This document shows positions 8,621 through 19,462 of a stretch of DNA of 64,000 nucleotides, piece by piece. The stretch spans positions 44,775,288 through 44,839,287 of the forward strand of contig OY986438.1 in the NCBI GenBank assembly GCA_963920525.1. The letters run 5' to 3'. The stretch comes from Dichetophora obliterata. Its lineage: Eukaryota > Arthropoda > Insecta > Diptera > Sciomyzidae. Made by a program: the position numbers and the translations under genes. A model generated the notes under the pieces. It saw only the letters and a list, made by a program, of their open reading frames with translations. It was not told the origin of the DNA and searched no databases. The number at the start of each line of letters is the position of its first letter. Position 1 is the first letter of the stretch.

Positions 8621-11600
8621 TCTTAAAACGAAAATCAAATAACAAGGTCATATAAAAAACTTTCAATCGAAATTCAGAAATTTTTTTAAAATTACTAAAA
8701 TCATTTTAAATGATAAATATAGTTTTTTTTAAATTTCTTATGACTTGTTTTTTTTTAAATTGTAGTTTTTGTTGTGTGGAGCATGGATAAAAAAATTTTA
8801 ATGGGCTTAGAGTCATAGAGATTTCAAATTTAAAAATATGTCTTTTTGTGCAGTCACTAAATAAAAAAGCATTTTTGATAAGGTTTTTAAGCATTTTATA
8901 AAATGAGCACAACAATAAAATATACATAAGAAGTTTTCACATAAATAATTAATTCACTAAACACGTAAGTGCCCTATGTTGGGCTCAATAAGTTCATATA
9001 CTTCATCGGTTTCTCATTGTTCTCATGAGGATTCATTGAGGACTTTAATTCATTGAATATTCAGTTTCTTACCTTAAAGGGAACTTTTCATTAAGTCTTT
9101 AAAAAAATTCGATAAGACCGCTTGATTAAATACTGTACAAAAACTAAAACCTTGTTTGGAAATAAGTCCCTTTTGTTCAAATATCTTCAAAAGCAATTTT
9201 TCAGTATGCATATTTAGACTCTTTTGAACAGAAACATAAACTTTTATGCACAAAATATTGGAAAAATTTACGATTTTCTTAATTATTTTTGTTGTTTTTT
9301 TTTTTGTGCAAATGATAGGATTAAATATTTTAAGTGCTAAACCATAGTATAAACAGCTTTTTTCAGAAATTTTATATAGGAACTTTTGAACACACACTCC
9401 TCATTTATACTAAGTGTTGTTTCTGTAAATATTTCAACAACATTTCATTGCAATTTCTCAAATTTGGATTTTGACAATTTTTTTATTGAAACAAGAAATA
9501 AAATAACAATTTTCGAAAAGTAAAATATCACAACTCTGGTACTTTTAATCCGATTTTTATGTTTGCTAGCTCATTTTAAAGAACAATTACATTAAAACGA
9601 AAGGCATGCCTGTTTTTTTTAAATCTACTTCAAGATATGTTTTGAACTATTGTAAAATGCTTCTGCATTTATTATTCTCTTGAGCTAGTTTTAAAAGTCT
9701 ATCAATCGGCCCGAAACTTTATGAATTTTATTTTTATATCAAATCAACTTTTTTAGTCTGTAGCATCAACAACTTTGTCTATGGGGGAGTAAACATTTAA
9801 TATTCATATAAAAATACCTTTTGATTTATCGACATCAAGAACTATCAATATTTTTTTTAATCAAACCTCCTCCCTTAGGAAAGTCCTACAAACTTAACTC
9901 TTTTTTGTATTCTTATAACTTTGACTTTGTTACGAAGAATTTGGCCTTCTGTAGTTTCCATAAACTAGTGCCGAATATAAATTGTATAATTTAAAAATAC
10001 CAGAAATCATAACTGTTATAAGGAATATTGAAAAAGTTAATTGGAAATAGTTATTTTGTGTTTTTTTTCTAAAAAAATAAGATTCCATATGACTGAAATA
10101 TCTGCAAAACCATAATTTTTTTTCATTTAATTTTTTTATAACGGTATTCTACAGTCCTTGAAAAATAATTCCTTATGATTTGGAAAATATTTGGCAACTA
10201 AATGTATTATGTATTTGTTTTTAAAGTAAAATTCCTAAAGTTAAGGTAGTGCAGGATTTGGCTCAAAACCTCTTCTAAAACTTTGGCCTTAAATTATAGG
10301 TTAGATTTTTTAAACGTCAGTCATAGCTGATGACGTCTGTCATAGATGACAATTTTGACTTTAAAGCTGCTTGCTAGGAGCTGCTGATATCTTAAGCAGT
10401 TGCGAATTCTTTATAGTATTCTATTTAATTTTTTGTAATGCTTGTACTCATTGCAGATAATATTACTCACCAAGTCGACATTTAAATGCCACGTGCCGCC
10501 AAACTACTTGAAACTTATGCTCTTAGTTTTTTTCCCCAAATCAAAGAAGGCGCTTATTTGTTCACACAAATCAATATAAATATGCTTAACCTTAGCCTTC
10601 AAAACTTAAACAAAAAACTATGGTTTATGTTAATTACAAAGTACCGTTGCGTACGCTCCCCTACCACATGGCGTATGCGTATTGTTCGTTGATTGCATTA
10701 ATAATTAAATAACACGCATACGCCATGGTGTAGCTGAAGCAAAGCGCTATAACAATAAAATAACAAAACAAAACAAGAAATCATAATAAAAAAAAAATAT
10801 TGCTTCATTTAGCTGAATGAATTGTTAATGTTAATTAAGGTGTTATGCTTGTATGTGGGGTATAACATTGTGTGTGTGTGTGATATTGAATTCTTTGTAG
10901 GTACTTTGAAATTAATTTTTTTTTTCTTATTTTGCTGTATGCAATGCGAAGAAATGAAAATATGTAAAAAAAGAAATTGTTTATGCATATTTAATGATTT
11001 CTCTCAGTGCTTCATTTGCTTTGCTTTGTGTTTTACGAATGTTTTTACAATTTTATTAAAAATGCGTTGGAATATAGGAAAAAATTATTTTAAAGAATTG
11101 CGCACAGAATTTAAATTTAAATATTTAAGTAGCTATAAAAGCCAATTATGTAGCATGATTTTGTGTTCGGCAAAATTTTTATAAATTCAAAAATAATGAC
11201 ACAAAACTTGATTAATATCTAATGGAGGGTGGTGAAAGATAAGAGTAGCATTTCACATCCTATAGCTGGATTTGCATTAGCCGTTACATTGGACAGCTAC
11301 TATGTGTTTTGAATGAGTGTATGTATTTTTGTGTTTGGCTTTGTTGTGTACTTTACAAATATAATATTCTTATTATGTTTAGTTTTCAGCTGTACTTAGT
11401 TTTGGGCTATTTGGCAAAATTTTTATTTTTCTTCGCTTTTCTTCGCTTTTCGCGCACATAATCTCAATAATGCGCATAAATGGAAAACTGCGCTTCAAAT
11501 TACCATCATAAATGTAAAAACAGTGCATTAAAAAATAACACACAAACTCACAGCTCCTTGCACGCGTGTGAAGCTGCTTATGCGTGCACGTTTAGCACAT

Positions 11601-12177
11601 ACGCTACTACAAAAAAAGCTTCGCAATTATTTGAAGCTTCCTGGCCTGGCAGCAGATGTTGTTATAGTTGTTAACATCTACGAAATATTAAGGGTTATTT
11701 GGATGTATGTGTGTGTTTCCTTTATGACTCATCGTAAAGCAAGTTCTCACTTGCAGCAGTTCTTGTTTTTAGTTGATATTAACATCCGGTTTATTGCATT
11801 TAAAAATGTTGCTTATATTGGGCAATTAGCTGTTTTTATGCAGCGTTGTGGCTTTAGTCTAAGCCTGCTAAAGTGTAAAAAAAAATATTTTTTTAGTACC
11901 AATATAAAGTCAAATTGGATTTACCATGTCGTATAAGCAACACTAAAATTTGCTTTATTAAATTCAACGTTAGCTTCGGTCATGTAGTTTTTAAATAAAT
12001 ATTCGTTTTTTTTTTAATGTCTGTAAAAAACCATTAACAATGTATGTTTATGGATTCTAATTCATGAATGATATCAATCATAAATTATAAAAAACTCCAC
12101 TTAGAAGAAAATCCAGTTCGACTGCAAATGACTCATGCAAAAACTTTTGGAATTATTGATCGTACTAAAATAACTTT
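8621..12177. other. Long AT-rich stretch without recognisable gene
   Basis: Several short frames (for example 9074-9397 minus, 10822-11184 plus, 11568-11936 plus) have low-complexity, cysteine- or lysine-rich translations with no motif I can name. There are a short GT run near 10869-10881 and one GC-richer hairpin at 10667-10727. The absence of decayed transposon signatures from about 10.3 to 12.1 kb suggests this may be host intronic or intergenic DNA, but I see no exon. Confidence 0.4.
10667..10727. repeat. 14-bp perfect hairpin around CATGGCGTATGCGT
   Basis: CATGGCGTATGCGT (10667-10680) is repeated as its exact reverse complement at 10714-10727, with a 33-bp loop. Beyond a short interruption the arms also share CTAC/GTAG. 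The GC-richer arms contrast with the AT-rich neighbourhood. Function is unknown. Confidence 0.7.
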
Positions 12178-12256
12178 AGTAGGTTAGGTTAGGTTACCGG
12201 CGCTTCCGCGGGGGCCTATAGGTCCATTGCGAGTCCCTTTTTATTCTTTGTGGTAC
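12178..12256 (-). mobile_element. LINE 3' terminus with TAACC-type tail
   Basis: Read on the minus strand this is GGTACCACAAAGAATAAAAA, then GGACCTATAGGCCCCCGCGG and AAGCGCCGGTAACC, ending in a short run of AACCT units. This resembles 3' termini of RNase H-bearing LINEs in flies that end in a short tandem repeat. It probably belongs to the minus-strand LINE whose coding parts lie at 13493-14165, 14521-14845 and 17926-18003; the separation would be due to a later LINE insertion. Confidence 0.5.
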
Positions 12257-13492
12257 CATATTAATCATTATTTTGATTATTTCTCAAACGCGCAGGGTTG
12301 TTGCTCTTGATATTTCAAAAGCATTTGACCGAGTGTGGCATAAAGCGCTCGTGTTAAAACTTGTTGCATATGGTTTTGGTGGTAACTTTGCTCGATGGAT
12401 CACGTATTTCCTCAAGGAGAGAACGATTCGGGTCATAGTTGACGGTATTTTGTCCGAGAAGTACGCCATCAACGCAGGAGTACCACAGGGCTCAGTCCTA
12501 TCGCCCACATTGTTTCTGGTTTTTATCAACGACAGAAGGTCGACACATAACCCAATACATTCGTCTGCGGACTACAGCAGCATTTTTCATTCATATTCAT
12601 TCAAAAAACGCCCAAGCTCTATGGAGAGATTGAAAGAAAAAGGCAAAATATGAATGACACACTCCTAAATGATCTACAAAAAATCTCCGAGTGGGGTCTT
12701 GCTAATAGAGTAAAGTTCAATGCAAGCAAGACCCAGCGCTGCCTGTTAACTCACAAGCGGATGGATTGCCCATTAGCTCCCTTTTATATGAATGGTTTGA
12801 ATCTTGTGGAATTAGCCGCTCCTGACGTTCTGGGCATATCAATCCATTGTGATCTTCGCTGGAATGATCATATTTTCAATGTGTCGAAAGAAGCGGCCAA
12901 GTGCCAAGGTTTTTTAAAATATTTCACTTCAGCTGATCTTCGCATGATCTACACCTCATATATTAGGCCGAAAATGGAGTACAATTCACACATTTGGGTA
13001 GGGGCTTCAAGATCTTATTTGGAGCTTCTGGATCGAATTCAACGTCGTGCGATATATTTTATAGGGGATGAAATTATTTCATCCACTCTCAACTTTCTTG
13101 GGCATCGATGCAATGTTGGTTGCCTAAGCCTTCTGTACAGGTACTACCATAGGAAGTGTTTAAGGTAGATACATGGCCTGACGCCACAAGCTCGTGTGTT
13201 TCTCAGGTCCACTCGGGCAACTGTTCAAGCCCACCCCTTTACCATTGCCTCGATGTCCAACAGAACCTCGCATTACCGAGATAGTTCGTTTTTAGTCGCA
13301 CGGTAAGGTTGTGGAATAGTCTCCCTGCGAGCGTGTTTCCCGGCAGTTTTGAGTTGTGCGAATTTAAAGCAAATCTTCACTGATACTACTCTATCTATCT
13401 ACCCTCCCACTAACAATTACCTATCTTCCAAATCAACACAATGCTTATGCATTTATAGGGGGCATCCCCTGAGCGTTGGTTCAGTCTAAAAA
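12257..13492 (+). pseudogene. Jockey-like LINE reverse transcriptase, 5'-truncated
   Basis: The first frame (from about 12288) contains reverse transcriptase motif A, LDISKAFDRVWHKAL, and motif B, NAGVPQGSVLSPTLFLVFIND-type text (near 12468-12531). The catalytic YADD/FADD box is degraded to SADY near 12570, and a frameshift follows. A second frame (12650-13168) carries the thumb and connection region, including NGLNLVELAAPDVLGIS and RPKMEYNSHIWVGAS. A further fragment with RTVRLWNSLPASVF near 13300-13330 is in another frame. The sequence ends in a short A-run at about 13485-13492. It lacks the endonuclease and the N-terminal reverse transcriptase, as expected for 5' truncation during target-primed insertion. 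Inactive. Confidence 0.8.
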
Positions 13493-14165
13493 AAACCAGC
13501 CTGTGCTTTTTATGAACCTCCAGATGTCTAGCAGTGGTGTGTTTGCTAAATCTTCCAGGTCTTTAAAAAATCGGCTACCCATATAACGGAATCGACGATT
13601 CTGTAGACTTGGACATTCGCATAGAAGGTGACTTATTGTTTCTGTTTCTGCCGCATCCTTGCAGCTCCGACAGAAGTCTGGGGCTGTTATGTTCTTTCTA
13701 TTGACCATAACCCTAATGGGGCAATGACCTGTTCGAACTCAAACAAGAATCCGGATTTCTCGTTTGGCCAAAAGCAGAAAGCCTTCGGTTCTCTGCTCAC
13801 TTAGCTCCGGCTGGAGCCTTCGAGATATGTTGCAGTCACCTCTGGAGGCCCAGGTAGTGTTAGAATTATCTCTGGCTTTAAGGTTTATTCTCCTTTTGAC
13901 GACGCCTATTGGAATGTGCACATTTGTATTAGCTCTGTTTGTACTTGCGGTTACTCCACTCCTAGCCAGTTCATCCGGTACTTCGTTACCTTCGATATTG
14001 CTATGTCCGGGAACCCAGCAGAGGGTGACGTTGTGGTTATTGCAGATACTGTTCAGTGCCAATCCACAGTTTTGTACCATTTGAGCCTTCGTCGTTTTTC
14101 TTTTCAACGCTTTTTGGCCGCTTTTTTTTATAAAAAGATCAAAGAATCAAGGCATGCACCTTATA
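13493..14165 (-). pseudogene. LINE RNase H and zinc-knuckle region
   Basis: The minus strand encodes the RNase H end of a LINE: CWVPGHSNIEGNEVPDELAR near 13957-14025 includes the conserved H and D of the last RNase H block. After an in-frame TGA at 13739-13741 the same frame continues VRTGHCPIRVMVNRK and a cysteine/histidine cluster CRSCKDAAETETISHLLCEC (near 13640-13680), typical of the C-terminal zinc knuckle of R1/LOA/I-type LINEs. The frame stops just after STGWFFLD near 13481. It is part of the same minus-strand element as 14521-14845 and 17926-18003. Confidence 0.8.
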
Positions 14166-14520
14166 CAAACAAGGTTTGATCTTTGACCTGAAAGGAAAGG
14201 GACAGATTTATTTAGAGGAATTGATTGGAACCATTTGAGAATTATTGATTAAGCGAAACAACCGTAGTGGCTAGTGTTATGCCTTAACCTCAGTAAGCAT
14301 TTCCAGCCCTAAGTTGTTCCTGTCCTTCAATTCCACATTTCCCACAATTTAGTTGTGGATTTTTAGTTTTCTATAATTCTTAAATGTAAGAAAGAACAAA
14401 GAAAGTGAAAAGAACTATGCCCGAAACCGGATTCAAACCAAGGACCTCTGGGTTAATAGTCTAGCGCACTCTCCACTAGACTACAAAGACCGACAAAAGA
14501 CTACAAAGGCTTGGCTATCC
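14166..14520. other. Insertion in the LINE, containing a tRNA-like SINE
   Basis: This 350-bp stretch separates two coding blocks of the minus-strand LINE and carries no LINE sequence that I can see. Its right half contains the tRNA-like sequence at 14418-14492; the left half is featureless. I take it to be a SINE insertion, boundaries approximate. Confidence 0.5.
14418..14492 (-). repeat. tRNA-like SINE head (Asn-like)
   Basis: On the minus strand there is an A box TAGTCTAGTGG (14473-14483) and a B box GGTTTGAATCC (14429-14439) at tRNA spacing. Between them, CTATTAACC resembles a tRNA-Asn anticodon loop. The acceptor and T stems pair poorly, so this is a pol III-promoter-bearing repeat or pseudo-tRNA, not a functional tRNA. 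Confidence 0.6.
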
Positions 14521-14845
14521 ACGAACATTTCTACGCTGTGGGGGTAAGATTTTTCCTAAGAATGGCGTGTGCAGCTTTTTCAGTACAGTAGTCGGAAAGT
14601 TTGTAGGACTCTTTGATTTGAAGCGTATATAATTGGAGATTGCCGTTGAGCTCTGCGGCAGTTTCTTCCCATTCTTGTCTGCTGGGGATGGATGTGGTGT
14701 ATGCTGTGCCGAATCTCACGCTGGGTGTGATATAGTCCATTGTTCTTTTTGTTTCCTCGGTTCCAAAGAGATTCATAATAGATGCATGTCCTCCAAGCTT
14801 GTGATTCATTGGGACGAATCGTGCTTTTGTTTGCCGAACACTTAA
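14521..14845 (-). pseudogene. LINE reverse transcriptase to RNase H linker
   Basis: The minus strand reads NHKLGGHASIMNLFGTEE, then TPSVRFGTAYTTSIPSRQEW and ETAAELNGNLQLYT. The last block is the position where RNase H domains of R1/LOA-type LINEs begin (usually YTDGSK), but the DGSK residues are lost at the frame break. It follows, in element order, the fragment at 17926-18003 and precedes 13493-14165. Confidence 0.65.
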
Positions 14846-17800
14846 GGACCTCTTCTATGCGGAGAGGCGGAGAAGTTTTGATTGCCACACACAATGCCTT
14901 GTCTAGTGAGATAATTGCAACATCCTCTCATAATTGCCTTGAACTCCTAATAATAAGAATAATACTAGATCTAAATCGTTATATTTATATTGGTGCAATA
15001 TATATTGCTCCCAACTCAAAAGAAAGTTCATACAATGAGTTATGTGAAACTATAACTTCAGTTACAGCCAACTTAAACGAAGTAGATAAAATAATTATAT
15101 TAGGATACTTTAACCGTCCCAATATTTCTTTTATTACCGATGATAATGACAAACACCTTTTTCCAATTAATTTTACAAATTCGGTCGACTTTAACTTACT
15201 TAGCATTTTTTATAGTAACGATTGTCTCCAAGTAGCTCCCATCTCTAACCAGAATGGACGTTGGTTAGATTTAGTTCTTACTAACTCATACGACGAAGTC
15301 AACGTCACTCCAACCTGTGAAGCAGAGCATTTATTCTCAAATGCCCTTCACCACACTGCATTTACAGTTCAATTACTAGCTTCCCGTATAACCTTTAGAC
15401 AATCCTTTAATAATTCTGTAGTGTATGATTTTCTTAACACTGATTATAATAATATAAGAAATGAACTGAATTCTTTTAACTGGGACCAACTATCAGTCTT
15501 GGATTTGGACGATGCTGTTTCGGGTTTCTATCAGAGTATCTTTTCCGTACTTGATACTTTTGTTCCAAAAATAAAAAAACGACATAAACTATCTGAACCA
15601 TGGCTTGATCCCAATCTTAGGCAACTCAGAAATCAGAGAAATAGTCCAAAATCGTTAAAAACACCGTCATTGCAAGTGATGAAGTAATGGCAAGATATGC
15701 AGAGCTGTCTAAAAAGTTTTCAAAAAAGTCTGAAGAAGCATATAAATTTTACACCAACTTGATTGGTGAAAGAATTATTAACGACCCTAAAAAATTTTTC
15801 GACTTTGTAAACGTCAAGCGTAAATCGGCCGGATATCCTACAACCATGTTTAAAGGTAATGTTTCTTCTTCCAACCCACAAGTGATCTGTAATCTCTTTG
15901 CAGATCATTTTAAAGAAGTATTTCGTCCTCCTCCAACCCCAATTCGTACCCCGTTACTGTATCCCAACACGTCCCCTTTGGTTTGCACACGCAATATTAC
16001 ACAAGAGGACATAATTAATTCTATAAATGAATTAGATCCGTACAAGTCTCCCGGTCCGGAACCTTATTCCACCAATTTTCCTTGTTCAGAGCCTAGCTAA
16101 ATTAATTACACCATTACATATTATTTTTAATAAGTCTTTGGAAATAGGTGTTTTTCCATCTTTTTGGAAGTCATCTCATCTAACACCAATTTATAAGAAT
16201 AGTGATAAGAGAGCGATCGAAAACTACAGAGGTATTGTCTTATTGTCAACTATTCCTAAGCTTTTTGAAAAAATAATATGTTCTAAGCTCACTGAAATAG
16301 TTTATATACACTTAAATGAACAACAACACGGATTCCGTAAAGGACGATCAACCACTACAAACCTCACAATAATGGTTTCAGATGTTCTTAACAATATGGA
16401 AAAAGGTCATCAGATAGATTCTTTATATACCGATTTTAGTAAAGCATTTGATCGAGTTGATCACGTAATCTTAACTAAAAAATTAGAAAAATTCGGTATA
16501 TCAGGTTCTTTGTTGAATTGGCTTATATCCTATCTTAATGAAAGATCCCAACATGTTAAATTTCAGGGTACTCTATCTAATAAGATTATTGTCTCACCTC
16601 GGTCCACTCCTCTTTAACATATTTAATGCAGATACATCTGAAGTTTTGTATGATATCCCACATCTCTTATTCGCAGACGACTTATAAATGTATTATGTCA
16701 TTAAATCAGATGTGGATACAGTTTTCTTACAGAGTAAACTTGTATCCCTGGAAAACTGGTGTAATCAAAATAAGCTTTCTCTAAAGGAAAATAAATGCTA
16801 TGTTATAAGTTATTCCCGTAAAAAAGAAATGCTTTACAGTAGTTTTGAGCTAAATGGGGTTGAACTAAAAAGGATCAATCACATTGCAGATCTTGGGGTT
16901 ATCCTAGATTCTAGGCTGCGCTTTAATCTTCACCTCGATCATATCACATCCAGGGCAAACAAACTTCTCGGATTCATTAAAAGACGCGCAAATGAATTTA
17001 AGAACGTCTGGGTAACTAAAACCCTATATTGCACACTAGTGCGTCCATTTCTTGAATATTGTTGCACAGTATGGAACCCAAGTTTTGCAGTGCATAGTGA
17101 TAGAATAGAATCTATCCAAAAACAATTCTTACTTTTTGCCTTGAGAGACACGTACAACCCTCGGGACTATAGAAACCTGCCACCATATGTTCACAGACTG
17201 AAAGCAATTAACTTAATGCCGTTGTCAACAAGAAGATCGCTACTCTGTTCATGTTTTATATTTGATGTCATTGCCCGAAACATTGACAGCGAATATATTT
17301 CCAACAAAGTAACAATTAATGACCCAATAAGGAGAACTAGGCATACAAGATTTCTATGTGAGTCACAGCACCACACTACTTACTCTTTCAAAGAACCAAT
17401 TAACAGATGTTGTATGATATTTAATACTATCAGCGAGCACTACCTACCACCTATGTCTAAATACATGTTCAAGCGTACCCTCTACAATCACCTCTTTCCA
17501 CCCTAAACATCTATCCTTATCACGATCACCAATCACCATCCATGCCTCTTTAACTGTTCCCCATTAATTAAAAGATAGCACAGTAGCTTAATATCCATAT
17601 TTTCAACTACTTTGTATAAAATATGTAAGTAATAAGTTCCTTCTGTTTTTTATAAGATAGCACAGTAGCTTAATAGTCATATTTTCTACTTCTTTGTATA
17701 AAATATGTTAGCTATAAGTTCCTTCTGTTTCTTTTCTTTTCTTATCTCCTTTTCTGTTTGACGTGTTCTTAAATTCATGTCGTTCAGGTGGGCGGACTAC

Positions 17801-17925
17801 GCCCACTTCGATTAGCATGTCTTAGTACACCAAAACAAGGTTAGGGGTGTACAAACCCCCTAAAAAAACAACCTGTTAGAATAAGTATATTGCCTTGCTT
17901 GGCCAAATAAATAAATAAATAAAAG
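14846..17925 (+). pseudogene. LINE with endonuclease and reverse transcriptase, multiply frameshifted
   Basis: From 14849 the plus strand encodes the later part of an AP-endonuclease: RRGGEVLIATH, then a GDFN-equivalent changed to GYFN (near 15105), and HHTAF near 15350. The reverse transcriptase follows in shifted frames: SFWKSSHLTPIYKNSDKR near 16160, motif A YTDFSKAFDRVDH (16427-16465), and the FADD box at 16670-16681. The conserved SGVPQGS box is missing between about 16590 and 16600, and a stop follows directly after FADDL. The frame from 16688 to 17506 carries the C-terminal third, with LVRPFLEYCCTVWNPSF. Frameshifts lie near 15680, 16090 and 16600. The element ends in a short AATA tail at 17906-17924. 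No RNase H, so jockey/CR1-like. It is inserted into the minus-strand LINE. Inactive. Confidence 0.85.
17569..17735 (+). repeat. Tandem duplication in the LINE 3' UTR
   Basis: A unit of about 84 bp beginning AAGATAGCACAGTAGCTTAA and ending TAAGTTCCTTCTGTTT occurs twice in tandem with few differences. It lies in the 3' untranslated region of the LINE, between its stop codon and tail. Confidence 0.85.
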
Positions 17926-18003
17926 ATTTAGCATCATTTCCAGACCCGCCTGTGGTATTGATCTGATGGCTCCTGTTACTTCTATGTATGCTATCCTTTG
18001 GAA
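17926..18003 (-). pseudogene. LINE reverse transcriptase thumb fragment
   Basis: The minus strand reads IAYIEVTGAIRSIPQAGLEM then MLN. This matches the region after the polymerase domain in R1/LOA-type LINEs (usual form LTGAM-R-T-P-x-A-A-L-E-x-L-L). It lies immediately beyond the tail of the plus-strand LINE, and its natural continuation is found 3 kb away at 14845 downward. That indicates that the plus-strand LINE inserted into this one. Confidence 0.7.
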
Positions 18004-18043
18004 TCCTCTTAGGGAATCCAAACAAAGAAATCACTTTAGTAGC

Positions 18044-18510
18044 TGGTAGTGTGGTAAAATTTTTCAGAAATAGTTTATATCTCTTCCGAAATAGCCCCTA
18101 AAATTATGAGACAAATAAGCTGGTCCTTATTATTTCTTTAACCTAAAACATTTATCTTCAACTTGAAAAAAACGTCGAAAATAGATTATTTAGATAATTA
18201 GTTTTCCAATTTCATCCTTAGAAAGGTTTCATGTATAAATTTGTCCTATTATGTTTGACCCCAACATTTACTCTAAACATACCTACCCCCTAACTGCCAC
18301 TTTTCTGTGCGCCACTTACAAAAACCACAGCAATTGAGGAAAAATATTGAAAATTGTTGTATCTCTCCCAAATTGATCCCTTGAAGGGTTTAAAGTATGA
18401 ATTTTGTCCTATTATATTTTATATAATAGGACAAAACATATCTACTTCTGGAGGTCTCAACAACAATTTAAAAAAAAGGTTGAAAATAGGTTATATCTCT
18501 CTCGTATAGG
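18044..18510. repeat. Degenerate satellite, left part
   Basis: Units of about 150-190 bp share the order TATCTCTC, AAATTGATCCCT, TATGAATTTGTCCTATTAT, CCCCAACATTT, AAACATACCTACCCCCTA, CTGCCACTTTTCTG and ACAAAAACCACA. Recognisable starts are near 18069, 18358 and 18487. The same family resumes at 20041, so a 1.5-kb insertion has split the array. Confidence 0.65.
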
Positions 18511-18606
18511 GCCCGGTTGCGTCCTCCCATGAGGATGCACGTAGATACTAATAGTGGCCCTAAAAAGATCTTTTGTCTAGCCGTTTAAACTTTGAGCGTA
18601 AAGCCC

Positions 18607-18834
18607 AACAGACACATGAATCTGTTGAGTTAGGCCCTTTTGTTCGTTTTTATCGCGATGTTTCAACAAGCACTTGGACTTGTTACAACCCTGTAACACT
18701 AGGCACTTGAACCTAATATAGCCGCAATTATCTTCACTGTTGGCACGTTGCAACAAGCACTTGAACTTGTTGCATCATTGCTATAATAGGCACTTGAACC
18801 TATTATAGCTGCTGAATAGGCACTTGAACCTATT
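18607..18834. repeat. Array of hairpins with conserved CACTTGAA loop
   Basis: Six stem-loops follow one another. The loop is CACTTGAA, with variants CACATGAA and CACTTGGA, while stems differ: AACAGA/TCTGTT (18607-18626), AACAAG/CTTGTT (18665-18684), TAGG/CCTA (18700-18715), GCAACAAG/CTTGTTGC (18750-18773), CTATAATAGG/CCTATTATAG (18781-18808) and AATAGG/CCTATT (18815-18834). Stem bases differ between hairpins but remain complementary within each. The fifth and sixth are a recent tandem duplication. Confidence 0.8.
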
Positions 18835-18984
18835 ATAGCTGCTGGAAATTATGAGAAACTGAAAAAGGTTTAAACAGCAGACTGCAAACTTCAATCCAAA
18901 ATCCAACGACTGAACTAATCAATTGAAAGACACTGTGTATTGTTACCTTTTCGACAGAAAATACACTGACTGAATTAATTTTTA

Positions 18985-19462
18985 GGTCTGTTTCCGTACT
19001 TGCTTCAAGTAATTTGAAGTTACTTGAAAGCGTCTCTTTACACATTTTTCAAGCTCGAGAGAGAGGAATAACAACCAAAATGTCACTCTCTATTCTATTA
19101 CAATTACTTGAACCTTACTTGATAATATTCTTCGAGCACGAATTTTAAGCTACAAACAGCTGAATGTCAAATAATAAGATCAATATTTTTGATTGTTTTG
19201 TGAAATAACAATGATTCCTATCATTAAATGCATGTGTTAACGTTTTTTATATTTTGCACAAAATCTTTTTTATACGAATAAATTAATAATTTCAAGCAAC
19301 AATAAATTTTTTCTGTTGTAAAAAGGAGTAAACAGCTTGCAATTTACTTGAAGTCGTTTCCGTACTTTTTGATAAATATTCTCATTTTGACAGATAATCA
19401 AGTAACTCTCTATTACTTGAACTTTACTCGAACTTAACTTGAAGTTAGTACGGAACTAGACC
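18985..19462. mobile_element. TA-flanked MITE, 478 bp
   Basis: Ends GGTCTGTTTCCGTACTTGCT (left) and GGTCTAGTTCCGTACTAACT (right strand) lie between TA dinucleotides at 18983-18984 and 19463-19464. Many ACTTGAA and TTCAAGT motifs occur near both ends. No coding sequence. TA target sites suggest Tc1/mariner-type mobilisation, which is inferred. Confidence 0.75.

Noticed and set aside
11568..11936. Possible small secreted protein
   Set aside because: No signal peptide cleavage context, no conserved motif and no splice context could be supported.
13764..14084. 106-codon plus-strand frame
   Set aside because: It is antisense to the RNase H region of the minus-strand LINE.
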